Shown here: positions 18,622 to 27,562 of the stretch, piece after piece
How the letters are laid out: every line of letters begins with the position of its first letter
How positions within the stretch are numbered: the first letter of the stretch is position 1
Assembly: GCA_027482245.1 (NCBI GenBank)
Contig: JAIXWG010000045.1
Span: 110,754-174,753 of the forward strand
Source: Acetobacteraceae bacterium
Lineage (GTDB): Bacteria > Pseudomonadota > Alphaproteobacteria > Acetobacterales > Acetobacteraceae
Reading direction: 5' to 3'
Length of the DNA stretch: 64,000 bases
The notes under the pieces: generated by a model
Seen by the model: only the letters and a program-made list of their open reading frames with translations
Databases searched by the model: none
Told to the model about the DNA's origin: nothing
Position numbers and translations under genes: made by a program

Positions 18622-19388
18622 GCCGCCACCGCCGCCTGGAAGACATCGAGGCAGCGCGCCTTGATCACCACGAAATCGGGCGAGGAGAGCGCCGCCGTGC
18701 CGCGCGGCCAGGGCAGCGCCACCGGCACGTCATCCGCCACCGTCGTCGGCCGCCGCGTCAGCATCAGCAGCCGATCGGCCAGCACGATCGATTCCTCCAG
18801 ATCGTGGGAGACGAGCAGCGTCGTCACGCCGATCTGCTTCAGCACCGCCTGCAACAGGTCCCGCAGCGACAGCGTCGTCTCGTAATCCAGCGCGGAGAAG
18901 GGTTCGTCCAGGAACAGCACCTCCGGCTCCACCGCCAGCGCCCGCATGATGGAAACCAGCTGCTGCTGACCGCCCGAGAGTTCGTAGGGGTAGCGGTTCA
19001 GGTCGAAGCGCACCCGAAAACTCGCCCGCAGCCGCTCCACGCGCCGCTCGATCTCCGGCTTCGACAGGCCCATCAGGCGCAGGGGATAGCGGATGTTGTC
19101 GGCGGCGCGACGCCAGGGGAACAGCGCCTCCCGGTAGTTCTGGAAGACGTAGCCGACGCGGACATCGGCGACGTCACGCCCGTCATACAGGATCGTGCCG
19201 CCATCCGTCGGCAGAAGCCCCGCCGCCATGTTGATGAGCGTCGATTTCCCGCAGCCATTCGGCCCGAAGATGGCGAGGATGTCGCCCCGCCGCACATCCA
19301 GGTCAAAGCCCGAATAGACGGGCTGCCCGCCGAAGGCCTTGCGCAGGCCCCGGATGGAGATCGCGGCCTCCCGCGGCGGGATGCTCAC
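18618..19388 (-). CDS. ABC transporter ATP-binding protein
   Basis: 256-residue ATPase of the second NMT1-type importer. Walker A is GPNGCGKST near residue 40, the signature is LSGGQQQL near 135, and Walker B is EVLFLDEPFSALD near 155. It overlaps the binding-protein stop by four bases on one side and the permease start by four on the other, so the three are one operon. Confidence 0.9.
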   Translation of the reverse strand: MSIPPREAAISIRGLRKAFGGQPVYSGFDLDVRRGDILAIFGPNGCGKSTLINMAAGLLPTDGGTILYDGRDVADVRVGYVFQNYREALFPWRRAADNIRYPLRLMGLSKPEIERRVERLRASFRVRFDLNRYPYELSGGQQQLVSIMRALAVEPEVLFLDEPFSALDYETTLSLRDLLQAVLKQIGVTTLLVSHDLEESIVLADRLLMLTRRPTTVADDVPVALPWPRGTAALSSPDFVVIKARCLDVFQAAVAA

Positions 19389-20350
19389 AGCGCGCGCAGG
19401 AAGGACCGCACCTCGATCCGGTCGCGCACGACGCCCTGCGCCACCGCGAGGTCGACGAATTTCTGGAAATCCGCGACCTCCTCCGCCGTCATGTCCTTCA
19501 CCATGCGGAAGTTCACCAGCGGGATGGTGGGCGCCAGCTCGGCGGAGGTCTGCATGTGCTGCACCAGCAGCGGGCGGACACTGGCGGGATCGGAGGCCAC
19601 CAGCGCGCAGGCCTGCGCCCAGGCCGCGGCAAAGCGCTGCGCGACGGCGGGCTTCTCGGCCAGGAACTTGCCCGTCAGTGCAGCGCCGGCGGCCCAGGCC
19701 TGCGCGTCGCGCCGCCCCAACAGATGCGTCGCGATCACGCCCGTCTCCAGCCGCCGCGCCGCGCCCGCGCGCTCCGCGATGGTGGCGACGGGTTCCAGGG
19801 TGTAGGCGGCATCGAAGGTGCCGGCGGCGAGCGCGCCGACATGCACGCCCATCTGCTGCTCCTGGATCGTGTAGTCCCGCCCCTCCTGCAACCCATTCGC
19901 CGCGAGCACCGCCCGGGCGGCGGAGATGTTGGCGGGGCCGGGGGCGGAGAGGATGCGCGCACCCTTCAGGTCACGGATGGATTGCGCCGTGCTGCCCGAG
20001 CGCACGACGAACTGCTCCATCTGGTACTGCGCGTTCTGCCCGTTCAGCGCGACATAGACAGCGGTGTTGGCGCGACGCGCGTTGATGTTGGCGCCTTCCA
20101 GCGTCACCAGGTTCGACGCGGCCTCCACATCGCCCGCCACCATCGCCTGCACGATCAGGGGCGCGGCCTGCAGCGGCACGGCGCTGGCCTCGATGCCGTG
20201 GGCGGCGAAGAAGCCACGCTCTACCGCCACGTAGTAGGGCAGCGCGGAGGAGACGTTGAAGACCGCGACGCGGACGCGGTCCGCGGCCTGCGCATGGACC
20301 ACGGACGGCGCCGCGAGGGCAGCTAGCAGAAGCGGACGACGGCTGATCAT
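19385..20350 (-). CDS. NMT1-like ABC substrate-binding protein
   Basis: 321-residue periplasmic protein. A signal peptide (RRPLLLAALAAPSVVHAQ) leads into DRVRVAVFNVSSALPYYVA, typical of NMT1/SsuA-like binders. The start at ATG 20350 was chosen because it places the signal peptide at the terminus; the longer in-frame ORF adds an Arg/Thr-rich stretch with no homology. It lies 10 bases downstream of the VOC gene. The ligand is unknown. Confidence 0.83.
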   Translation of the reverse strand: MISRRPLLLAALAAPSVVHAQAADRVRVAVFNVSSALPYYVAVERGFFAAHGIEASAVPLQAAPLIVQAMVAGDVEAASNLVTLEGANINARRANTAVYVALNGQNAQYQMEQFVVRSGSTAQSIRDLKGARILSAPGPANISAARAVLAANGLQEGRDYTIQEQQMGVHVGALAAGTFDAAYTLEPVATIAERAGAARRLETGVIATHLLGRRDAQAWAAGAALTGKFLAEKPAVAQRFAAAWAQACALVASDPASVRPLLVQHMQTSAELAPTIPLVNFRMVKDMTAEEVADFQKFVDLAVAQGVVRDRIEVRSFLRAL

Positions 20351-20360
20351 GGCGATGTCC

Positions 20361-20867
20361 TCAAGCGAGCTTCGGGTAGGTGGCGGGGTCGTGGAAGTTG
20401 TGGCCGGCGACGTAGCGGCGATGGTCGGACATGTCCGGCATCGGCCCCGCCTCCGCCTGGCCATCGAAGGTCAGTTCCAGCTGAAGGCCGGAGGGATCGT
20501 GCACGAAAAGCTGCCAGAGGCTCGTGCCGGGCACGAGGAACTCCCGCCAATCCAGCCCCGCGGCGCGGAAGCGCGCGATAAAGGCGTGGTAGCCGTGGCA
20601 GGATAGCGAGACGTGGTCGATGGCGCCCGTGCCGGTCGGCGCGCGCCCCTCCGCGCCGAGCGCCGGGCCGCCGGCATAGACATGCAGGATCGCCGCGCCA
20701 CCGGGCAGCGGCACGCCGAGCCAGGCGCCGGGATAGCCGAAATCCGGCCGCTTCACCTCGGTCAGGCCGATGATGCGCGTGTAGAAGGCGACCGTCTGCG
20801 CCAGGTCGTTGGTCTTCACCGCGACGTGGAACAACCCGGCGGTGATCGCGGCGCCCTCGGCCTTCAT
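20361..20867 (-). CDS. VOC family protein (glyoxalase/dioxygenase superfamily)
   Basis: 168-residue single-subunit vicinal-oxygen-chelate protein with two beta-alpha-beta-beta-beta halves. Likely metal ligands are His14 in FHVAV, His in AIDHVSL near 84, and Glu in LQLELTF near 130. Members act as lyases, isomerases or ring-cleaving dioxygenases. It is the first gene of the minus-strand importer operon, so it probably works on the imported compound; the reaction cannot be assigned. Confidence 0.75.
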   Translation of the reverse strand: MKAEGAAITAGLFHVAVKTNDLAQTVAFYTRIIGLTEVKRPDFGYPGAWLGVPLPGGAAILHVYAGGPALGAEGRAPTGTGAIDHVSLSCHGYHAFIARFRAAGLDWREFLVPGTSLWQLFVHDPSGLQLELTFDGQAEAGPMPDMSDHRRYVAGHNFHDPATYPKLA

Positions 20868-20979
20868 GCTCGTCCATCCTCATCCCGGATGGACGCAGCA
20901 ACCCTTGTGCCAGAGGCAGCGGGCGCTCAACGCCCAGGATCGCGCGATCGACTGCGCGCCATTCAGGCAGGAACGCCCA

Positions 20980-22263
20980 TCACGCGGGCAGGCCGCCCCA
21001 TCCGGCGCGCCGCATGGCGGCAACGAGCGCGGCCTCCTCCTCCCGCACCAGGCACCCGTCGCGAACCAGCACGGTGCCATTCACCATCACGTCGCGCACG
21101 CTGCGGGGCGAGGCCGAGTAGAGAAGGTTCGCGCCGAGGTCATGCGCCGGCGCCATCTCCAGCCGATCAAGGTTCCAGGTGACGAGGTCCGCGCGCTTGC
21201 CGACCTCCACGCTGCCGACCACATGGTCCAGGCCGAGCACCCGAGCGCCCTCCACCGTCATCATCCTCAGCATCGTCGCGACGGGCAGCGCAGTGGGATC
21301 GCCGGCGGATTGCTTGCCGACCAGCGCGGCGAGGCGCGCCTCCCAGATCATGTCCATCGCGTTGTCGCTGGCCGTCCAGTCCGTGCCGAGCCCGACCGGC
21401 ACGCGGCCGACGAAGCGATGCAGCGGGATGGTGCGCGCCTCGATCTTGAGGTTGCTGGCGGGGCAATGGGCGATGGCGATGCCGTCCGCGCACCAGCCCT
21501 CGATCTCCCCCTCGTCGAGGTAGATCGCATGCGCGGCCACGGTGCGCGACGTGGCGAGCCCCGCGCGGCGCAGGCAGGCCAGTGCGCCTTCGTGGCCCCG
21601 CGCGCGCACCGCCGCCACCTCCGGCGCGGATTGCGCGACATGCAGCACCACGCGCGCGTCTTCCCGCTCCGCCCGCCGCGTAACCTCCGCCAGCAGCGCA
21701 TCCGAGCAACTGTCGAGCGCATGCGGTGCGATGGCGGTCGTGACGCGCGATCGCGCGGGGTCGGTGCCGTAGCGCGCCAGCAGCCGCTCCGTCTCCGCCC
21801 AGGCCTCCGCCACGCGCCCATCGGTCAGGGTGCTGCCGACAACGGCGCGCAGGCCGGATGCCTCGATCACCGGCGCCAGGCGATCCATGCCGGCCAGGCG
21901 GTCCGCGATACAGGTGACGCCGTTCAGCAGGAACTCGGCACACGCGGCACGGAGCGAGAGCGCGTAGTCGGCCTCCGTGAACCGCTCCTGCCCCGGCACG
22001 CGATAGGCGCCCGCCCAGAAGTCGCGCGGCAGATCCTCCGCCAGGCCGCGGAACAGCGCGGTGGCGGCATGGGTGTGGACGTTGACCAGCCCCGGCGTGA
22101 CCAGGGCATGCCGGCAATCGATCACCTCGTCCCCGGGCGTGATCGCCAGGCCAGGCCCGATGGCGGCAATCACGCCGTTCTCGATCCTGATGTCGTGGCC
22201 GCGAAGGATGCGATATGCATCATCCATGGTGAGGATCGCGGCATGGGTCAGGATCAGGGCCAT
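20980..22263 (-). CDS. amidohydrolase family protein (SAH deaminase/AtzA-TrzN branch)
   Basis: 427-residue cytosolic metal-dependent hydrolase. Metal ligands expected for the branch are present: HTHAA near residue 60, His in HVAQS near 202, His in AHAIYL near 235 and Asp in GTDWTAS near 282; HCPASNLK is also conserved. The Glu usually found in the HxAE motif is Gln here (HVAQ), which may remove deaminase activity. The start could be ATG 22263 or an in-frame ATG 15 bases upstream (22278). It is divergent from the third NMT1-type importer with a 177-base shared region. Deaminated or dechlorinated N-heterocycles are typical substrates. Confidence 0.8.
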   Translation of the reverse strand: MALILTHAAILTMDDAYRILRGHDIRIENGVIAAIGPGLAITPGDEVIDCRHALVTPGLVNVHTHAATALFRGLAEDLPRDFWAGAYRVPGQERFTEADYALSLRAACAEFLLNGVTCIADRLAGMDRLAPVIEASGLRAVVGSTLTDGRVAEAWAETERLLARYGTDPARSRVTTAIAPHALDSCSDALLAEVTRRAEREDARVVLHVAQSAPEVAAVRARGHEGALACLRRAGLATSRTVAAHAIYLDEGEIEGWCADGIAIAHCPASNLKIEARTIPLHRFVGRVPVGLGTDWTASDNAMDMIWEARLAALVGKQSAGDPTALPVATMLRMMTVEGARVLGLDHVVGSVEVGKRADLVTWNLDRLEMAPAHDLGANLLYSASPRSVRDVMVNGTVLVRDGCLVREEEAALVAAMRRAGWGGLPA

Positions 22264-22440
22264 GACGCATCCGCGCATGCGGCGGGGAGCACGGTCAACC
22301 CCGCCGTGGCGTACGAATTTCCCGCACGCATCAGCCGGAAAATTTCGTCTTTGCGCACACCCGGCACCATGCTTGCATGTCAACCCAACGCACCGCGAGG
22401 CCGAGGGGGCCATGCGCGGCCTGCGCGATGGAGATTGGGC

Positions 22441-23448
22441 ATGGCGTTGGATCGCAGGACGTTGCTCAAGGCCTCGGCTGCCGCGGCGGGCACCGGGATG
22501 ATGGTCGATGTCGCGGAGGCGCAGGGCCGCACCGTGATCAACCTCCAGCTCGGCTGGATCACCGGCGGCAACCAGATCGGCGAGGTCTGCGCCAAGCAGC
22601 TCGGCTACTATGAGGCCGAGGGCCTCGACCTTCGCATCCAGCCGGGCGGGCCCAACATCGATGGCGTCGCGGTCGTCGCCGCGGGGCGGTTCGAGGTGGG
22701 GCAGGTCTCCTCCTCCCCCTCCCTCATGCTGGCGGCGTCGCAGGACATTCCCGTGCGCTGCTTCGCGGCGGGCGCGCAGGTGCATCCCTTCAGCTACATC
22801 TCCCGCGCCCGCAACCCCGTGCGCCAGCCGCGCGACCTGATCGGCAAGAAGATCGGCACGCAATCCACCGCCGTCATCCTGCTGCGCGCGCTGCTCGCCA
22901 AGAACAACATCGCGGAGCGTGACGTCACCATCATCCCGATCGGCGCCGACATGGCGCCTCTGATGACGGGCCAGGTCGACGTCATCACGGGCTGGCTGAC
23001 CAACACGACGGCGCTGCGCGTGGTGACGGACCCGGTCGTGATGCGGCTGTGGGATACGGGTGTGCGCCTCTACGCCCTGCCCTACTACGCCACGGCGCAG
23101 ACGCTGGAACGCCGCGCCGATGTGCTGGCTCGCTTCCTGCGCGCCTCCGGTCGCGGCTGGGCCTATGCCCATGCGAACCGCGCCGCGGCCGTTGACCTGC
23201 TGGTCAAGGAATTCCCGAGCCTCAACCGCGCCGATGAGCTGGAGGCGCTGGAGGTCATGCTGGCCTACGCCTTCGGCCCGAAGACCGCGACCGAGGGCTG
23301 GGGCACCATGGACCCGGATGTGTGGCGGGAGCAGATCGACCTCTACGCGCAGCTCGGCCAGTTCTCCCGCCGCACGCCGCGGCTGGAGGAGGTGATGACG
23401 CTCGACATCCTCCGCATGACCAACGGCAACCGCCCGCTGATCGGCTGA
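22441..23448 (+). CDS. NMT1/THI5-like ABC substrate-binding protein
   Basis: 335-residue binding protein with an export signal of Tat-like form (DRRTLLKASAAAAG) and the start NLQLGWITGGNQIGE. It resembles the binding protein at 14546 (shared NLQL-W-T and PGGP motifs), suggesting related ligands. The start at ATG 22441 gives the signal peptide; the long in-frame extension upstream is spurious. It is the first gene of a tight run with ATPase, permease, FAD oxidoreductase, CoA-transferase and hydratase genes. Confidence 0.85.
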   Translation: MALDRRTLLKASAAAAGTGMMVDVAEAQGRTVINLQLGWITGGNQIGEVCAKQLGYYEAEGLDLRIQPGGPNIDGVAVVAAGRFEVGQVSSSPSLMLAASQDIPVRCFAAGAQVHPFSYISRARNPVRQPRDLIGKKIGTQSTAVILLRALLAKNNIAERDVTIIPIGADMAPLMTGQVDVITGWLTNTTALRVVTDPVVMRLWDTGVRLYALPYYATAQTLERRADVLARFLRASGRGWAYAHANRAAAVDLLVKEFPSLNRADELEALEVMLAYAFGPKTATEGWGTMDPDVWREQIDLYAQLGQFSRRTPRLEEVMTLDILRMTNGNRPLIG

Positions 23449-23452
23449 GGCG

Positions 23453-24223
23453 GTGAGCGCCGCCGTCGAATGCCGGGGCGTCACGGTGCGGTTCGTCACG
23501 GATCGCCGCACCGTCACCGCGCTGCGGGATGTCAGCATGGGGGTGGAGGCTGGTGGCTTCCTCTCGCTGCTCGGCCCCTCGGGCTGCGGCAAGTCCACGC
23601 TGCTCCGCGTGGTGGCGGACCTGGTGACGCCGAGTGCAGGCCACGTCTCGGTCTTCGGCATGGCGCCGGCGGCAGCGCGGGCGGCGCGGACGCTTGGCTT
23701 CGTCTTCCAGGATGCGGCCCTGCTGCCCTGGCGGACGGCGCTGCAGAATGTGGAGCTGCCGCTGGAAGTGGGCGGCAAGCGGGACCTGCCGATCGGCGCG
23801 CCGACGCCGCGCGAGCTGCTGAAGCTGGTGGGGCTGGAGGGGTGGGAGAACAGCTACCCGCACGAACTCTCCGGCGGCATGCGCCAGCGCGTCTCCATCG
23901 CCCGCGCGCTGCTCGGCGGGCCGCGGCTGCTGCTGATGGACGAGCCCTTCGGGGCGCTCGATGAGATCACGCGCGACCGGCTGAACGAGGAGTTGCGCCG
24001 CGTGTGGCAGGAGACGGGGACGACGATCCTCTTCGTCACCCACTCCGTCTATGAGGCCGTCTATCTGGGCGAGCAGGTGCTGGTGCTGGCCGCCAATCCC
24101 GGCCGCAACGCCGCGCATGTCAGCGTGAACCTGCCGCGCGACCGCGACCTGTCGATCCGGGAGACGCCGGCCTTCACCACCATCGTCTCCGGCCTGCGCG
24201 ACGCTTTGGGGAGGGGGCATTGA
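23453..24223 (+). CDS. ABC transporter ATP-binding protein
   Basis: 256-residue ATPase. Walker A is GPSGCGKST near residue 42, the signature is LSGGMRQRVS near 140, and Walker B is LLLMDEPFGALDE near 160. GTG start 4 bases after the binding-protein stop; its end overlaps the permease start by four bases. It is the third SsuB/TauB-type ATPase in about 12 kb. Confidence 0.9.
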   Translation: MSAAVECRGVTVRFVTDRRTVTALRDVSMGVEAGGFLSLLGPSGCGKSTLLRVVADLVTPSAGHVSVFGMAPAAARAARTLGFVFQDAALLPWRTALQNVELPLEVGGKRDLPIGAPTPRELLKLVGLEGWENSYPHELSGGMRQRVSIARALLGGPRLLLMDEPFGALDEITRDRLNEELRRVWQETGTTILFVTHSVYEAVYLGEQVLVLAANPGRNAAHVSVNLPRDRDLSIRETPAFTTIVSGLRDALGRGH

Positions 24224-25056
24224 GCATCACCGCCGACACCCTGATCGACGACCCGGGGCTGAAGGAAGCCGAGGCCGCGCATGAACGCGCGCGCCGCAAG
24301 CTCGCCTGGCGGCGGCGCCTGCTGCCGGTGGCGGGCATCCTCTCTATGCTGCTGCTCTGGTGGTTCCTGGTCTACATCCTGGAAGTGCCGCCCTTCGTCG
24401 CACCCTCGCCGGTCGCGGTCGCCACCACGCTGGTCGCGAAATGGCCGATCCTGATGGCGAACCTGCTGCCGACGGCGATCGAGGCGCTGGCCGGCTTCAC
24501 GCTCGGCAACATCGTCGCCATCATCATCGCGACCGTCTTCGTGCATCGCAAGACGATGGAGGAAGCCTTCTTCCCTGTCGTCGTGCTGATCAACACCATC
24601 CCCGTCGTCGCCAAGGCGCCGATCCTGGTGCTGCTGCTGGGCAACGGCATGGAGCCCAAGATCGCCATCGCCGCCTTGATCTGCTTCTTCCCGACGCTGG
24701 TAAACATGGTGCGCGGACTGGAATCGGTGAACCCGCAGGCGATGGAGTTGATGCGCGTGCTGTCAGCCAGCGAGCGCGAGATCTTCTTCAAGCTGCGGCT
24801 GCGGAACTCCCTGCCCTATCTGTTCTCCGCGCTGAAGATCGCGGCCTCCACCGCCGTGATCGGCGCCATCGTCGGCGAATGGATCGGCTCCACCACCGGC
24901 ATCGGCGCGCTGATTATCCAGTCCATGTACAATTTCGACAGCGCGATGCTCTACGCCACCGTTATCGTCGGCTCCGCCTTCTCCGTGGCCTTCTTCGGCG
25001 CGATCATCGCCGTGGAACGCCTGGTGGTGCGCTGGCAGCCGGCCAACCCCGTCTGA
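24220..25056 (+). CDS. ABC transporter permease
   Basis: 278-residue permease with a charged N terminus (residues 1-35), a first membrane helix near 40, and a BPD_transp_1 domain whose coupling loop is near 170 (VNPQAMELMRVLSAS). TTG at 24220 is the likely start because it overlaps the ATPase stop and no better in-frame start precedes the domain. It is probably a homodimer. Confidence 0.85.
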   Translation: MSITADTLIDDPGLKEAEAAHERARRKLAWRRRLLPVAGILSMLLLWWFLVYILEVPPFVAPSPVAVATTLVAKWPILMANLLPTAIEALAGFTLGNIVAIIIATVFVHRKTMEEAFFPVVVLINTIPVVAKAPILVLLLGNGMEPKIAIAALICFFPTLVNMVRGLESVNPQAMELMRVLSASEREIFFKLRLRNSLPYLFSALKIAASTAVIGAIVGEWIGSTTGIGALIIQSMYNFDSAMLYATVIVGSAFSVAFFGAIIAVERLVVRWQPANPV

Positions 25057-25067
25057 AGGAAGACGCC

Positions 25068-26417
25068 ATGGACGCGCAGCGCGTGCAGGAAACGCCGCGG
25101 GAGGCGACGATTGTCGCGCGGTCGGATGTCGTCGTCGTCGGTGGCGGGCCGGCCGGCTTCTCGGCCGCGGTCGCGGCACGGCGCATGGGATGCTCCGTCA
25201 CCCTGCTGGAACGCTATCCGTATCTCGGCGGGCTAGCCTCCGGCGGCATGGTCCTCGTGCTGGACGACATGCATAACGGCCGGGAAGTGACGACGACTGG
25301 CATCTGCATGGAGATGATTGACCGCATGGCGCGCGTCGGCGCCTGCGTCTATCCGCCGGAAGCCGAGCGCCTGACGGATTGGGCGATGTACCGTAAATGG
25401 GCGCGCTGGGGCGTCTTCGACTTCCGCTCCCATGTCCGGCCCCACCCCATCGTCATGGCCGCCACCTTCGACCCCGATGGCTGGAAGCGCATCGCGAATG
25501 AGATGGTGGCCGAGGCCGGCGTCGAGACGCGCATGCATTCCTGGTTCTCCTCCGCCATCGTGCAGGACGGCGCGATCAAGGGCGTGGTCTGCGAGACCAA
25601 GGCCGGCCGCCAGGCGATCATGGGCGATGTCGTCATCGACGCGACCGGGGACCTCGACGTCGTCGCGGCCGCGGGCGGCGCCTATACCCATGGCGCCTAC
25701 ATGGTCACCACCGTCTTCCGCCTGGGTGGCGTCGATACGGATGAGGCCGAGCGCGTGCAGTTCGAGGAGCCGGAGCGCCACGCCGCCCTCGACAAGCAGG
25801 CCAAGAAGATCATGGGCGGGTCCTGGGAATACTGGTGGCTGAAGACACCGCTGCCCGGCGTGGTCTGGTGCAACTGCCCGCACCTCGTCGGCTATGACGG
25901 CTTGTCGGTGGAGGACATGTCCAAGGCGGATTTCGAGGGCCGCAAGCGCATCTACGCCCTGGTGCAATATGCGCGGGACCACATGCCGGGCTTCCAGAAC
26001 TGCTTCGTCATCGATGTCGCGCCGCAGCTTGGCATCCGGCAGACGCGCCTGCTGCAGGGCGACTACGTCGTGACGAAGGAGGATGTGCAGGACCGCGTCC
26101 ACTTCCCCGACACCGTCGCGCGCGGCCGGGACTACTACACCCCCTACCGCGCCATGCTGCCCAAGGGCCTCGATGGCGCCATCGTGGCGGGGCGGCACTA
26201 CTCCGCCACCGAATCCGCGCAGAAGCAGTCGCGGGAGATCCCGCCCTGCATGGCGATGGGGCAGTCCGCGGGCGTGGCCGCGGCGCTGGCGGTACAGGGC
26301 GGCATCGCGCCGCGCGCCGTCTCGCCCGCCGCCATCTGCGCCGCCGTGCGCGCCCAGGGTGGCGATCCCGGTGACCGCCCCTCCGCCAATGCCAAGATCC
26401 TGGAGACGGCGGCATGA
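25068..26417 (+). CDS. FAD-dependent oxidoreductase (FAD_oxidored family)
   Basis: 449-residue flavoprotein. The dinucleotide-binding motif VVVGGGPAGFSAAV is near residue 24, followed by LLERYPYLGGLASGG, typical of the FAD_oxidored family found beside transporters and CoA enzymes. The C-terminal FAD contact region holds GLDGAIVAGRHYSATE. The reaction is unknown. The start at ATG 25068 lies 11 bases after the permease stop with a GAAGGA ribosome site; the longer ORF upstream is a shadow. Its stop overlaps the next CoA-transferase start. Confidence 0.82.
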   Translation: MDAQRVQETPREATIVARSDVVVVGGGPAGFSAAVAARRMGCSVTLLERYPYLGGLASGGMVLVLDDMHNGREVTTTGICMEMIDRMARVGACVYPPEAERLTDWAMYRKWARWGVFDFRSHVRPHPIVMAATFDPDGWKRIANEMVAEAGVETRMHSWFSSAIVQDGAIKGVVCETKAGRQAIMGDVVIDATGDLDVVAAAGGAYTHGAYMVTTVFRLGGVDTDEAERVQFEEPERHAALDKQAKKIMGGSWEYWWLKTPLPGVVWCNCPHLVGYDGLSVEDMSKADFEGRKRIYALVQYARDHMPGFQNCFVIDVAPQLGIRQTRLLQGDYVVTKEDVQDRVHFPDTVARGRDYYTPYRAMLPKGLDGAIVAGRHYSATESAQKQSREIPPCMAMGQSAGVAAALAVQGGIAPRAVSPAAICAAVRAQGGDPGDRPSANAKILETAA

Positions 26418-27562
26418 GCACGCCCCTACCGCTGGACGGCATCCGCGTCATCGACTTCACCCAGGTGATGATGGGGCCGGTCGCGACGCAGACGCTGGCT
26501 GATTTCGGCGCCGACGTCATCAAGATCGAGCGTCCGCAGGGTGACCTGTCCCGCACCTCCTTCCCCGATCCCGCCGGCCCGCTCGGCCCGGTCTTCTGCT
26601 CCCTGAACCGGAACAAGCGCAGCGTGGTGCTGGACCTCCGCAAGCCGGAGGAGCGCCAGGTGGTGCTGGACCTCGTCCGCACCGCGGATGTCGTGGTCAA
26701 CAACTTCCGCGCCGGCGTGATGGAGCGCCTCGGCTTCGGGTGGGAGGATCTGTCGAAGGTCAACCCGCGCATCATCTACGCCGTCGGCACCGGCTTCGGC
26801 CTCGAAGGCCCCTATGCCCATAAGGGCGGACAGGATGTGCTGGCGCAGGCCATGTCGGGCGTCATGCACCGGCGGTCCAATGCCGACCAGCCGCTCTATG
26901 TCCACGCGACCACCTTCGCCGACTACTCCGCGGGGATGCACCTGGTGCAGGGCATCCTGCTCGCGATCCTGCAGAGGCAGAAGACCGGCCGCGGCCAGCG
27001 CATCGCGGTCTCGCTGCTTGATTCGATGCTGGCGGCACAGACGCAGGAAGGGGCGGCGCATCTGATGCGCGGCAAGGAGATCAACTGGGGCGCCATGCCG
27101 CTGTCGGGCGTCTTCGAGACGAGCGACGGCGCGCTGGTGATGGTCGGCGCCTTCAAGGCCGATCCGCTGGGCGACATCTCCACCGCCTTGGAGATCGACC
27201 ACCTCGGCCGCGACCCGCGCTTCACCACCTTCGAGGACCAGGTCGCCAACAAGCCCGCGCTGCAGGCCATCTTCCGCGAACGCTTCAGATCCAACACCAC
27301 CGCCTATTGGCTCGCGCGGCTGGAGGCGCAGGACCTGCTCTGCGCCCCCGTCCGCAGCCTGGCGGAGGCGCTGGAGGATGAGCAGGCGCGGATCAACGAC
27401 ATGATCCTGGAAGGCCCGGGCGAGATCGAGCCGATGCGCCTGGTCGGCTCCCCCATCCACATGTCGGATGCGAAGGTCACGCTGCGCATCCCCCCCGCCA
27501 GGCTCGGCAAGCACACGGAGGAAGTGAAGGCCGAACTCACCCGGGGCCTCGCCGCGGAATGA
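26414..27562 (+). CDS. CaiB/BaiF family (class III) CoA-transferase
   Basis: 382-residue enzyme that moves CoA between carboxylic acids through an aspartyl intermediate. The N terminus is typical (GIRVIDFTQVMMGPVATQ) and the catalytic Asp is in TFADYSAGM near residue 172. It overlaps the oxidoreductase gene by four bases and the hydratase gene by four. In this operon it should activate an imported acid. The acid is unknown. Confidence 0.88.
   Translation: MSTPLPLDGIRVIDFTQVMMGPVATQTLADFGADVIKIERPQGDLSRTSFPDPAGPLGPVFCSLNRNKRSVVLDLRKPEERQVVLDLVRTADVVVNNFRAGVMERLGFGWEDLSKVNPRIIYAVGTGFGLEGPYAHKGGQDVLAQAMSGVMHRRSNADQPLYVHATTFADYSAGMHLVQGILLAILQRQKTGRGQRIAVSLLDSMLAAQTQEGAAHLMRGKEINWGAMPLSGVFETSDGALVMVGAFKADPLGDISTALEIDHLGRDPRFTTFEDQVANKPALQAIFRERFRSNTTAYWLARLEAQDLLCAPVRSLAEALEDEQARINDMILEGPGEIEPMRLVGSPIHMSDAKVTLRIPPARLGKHTEEVKAELTRGLAAE

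Noticed and set aside
20350..20464. N-terminal extension of the second NMT1-type binding protein
   Set aside because: It adds an Arg/Thr-rich stretch before the signal peptide and overlaps the VOC gene; ATG 20350 is the better start.
22310..22345. Imperfect inverted repeat (AATTTCC ... GGAAAATT) in the divergent region before the third importer
   Set aside because: The arms differ in length and no similar copy was found nearby; too weak to call an operator.
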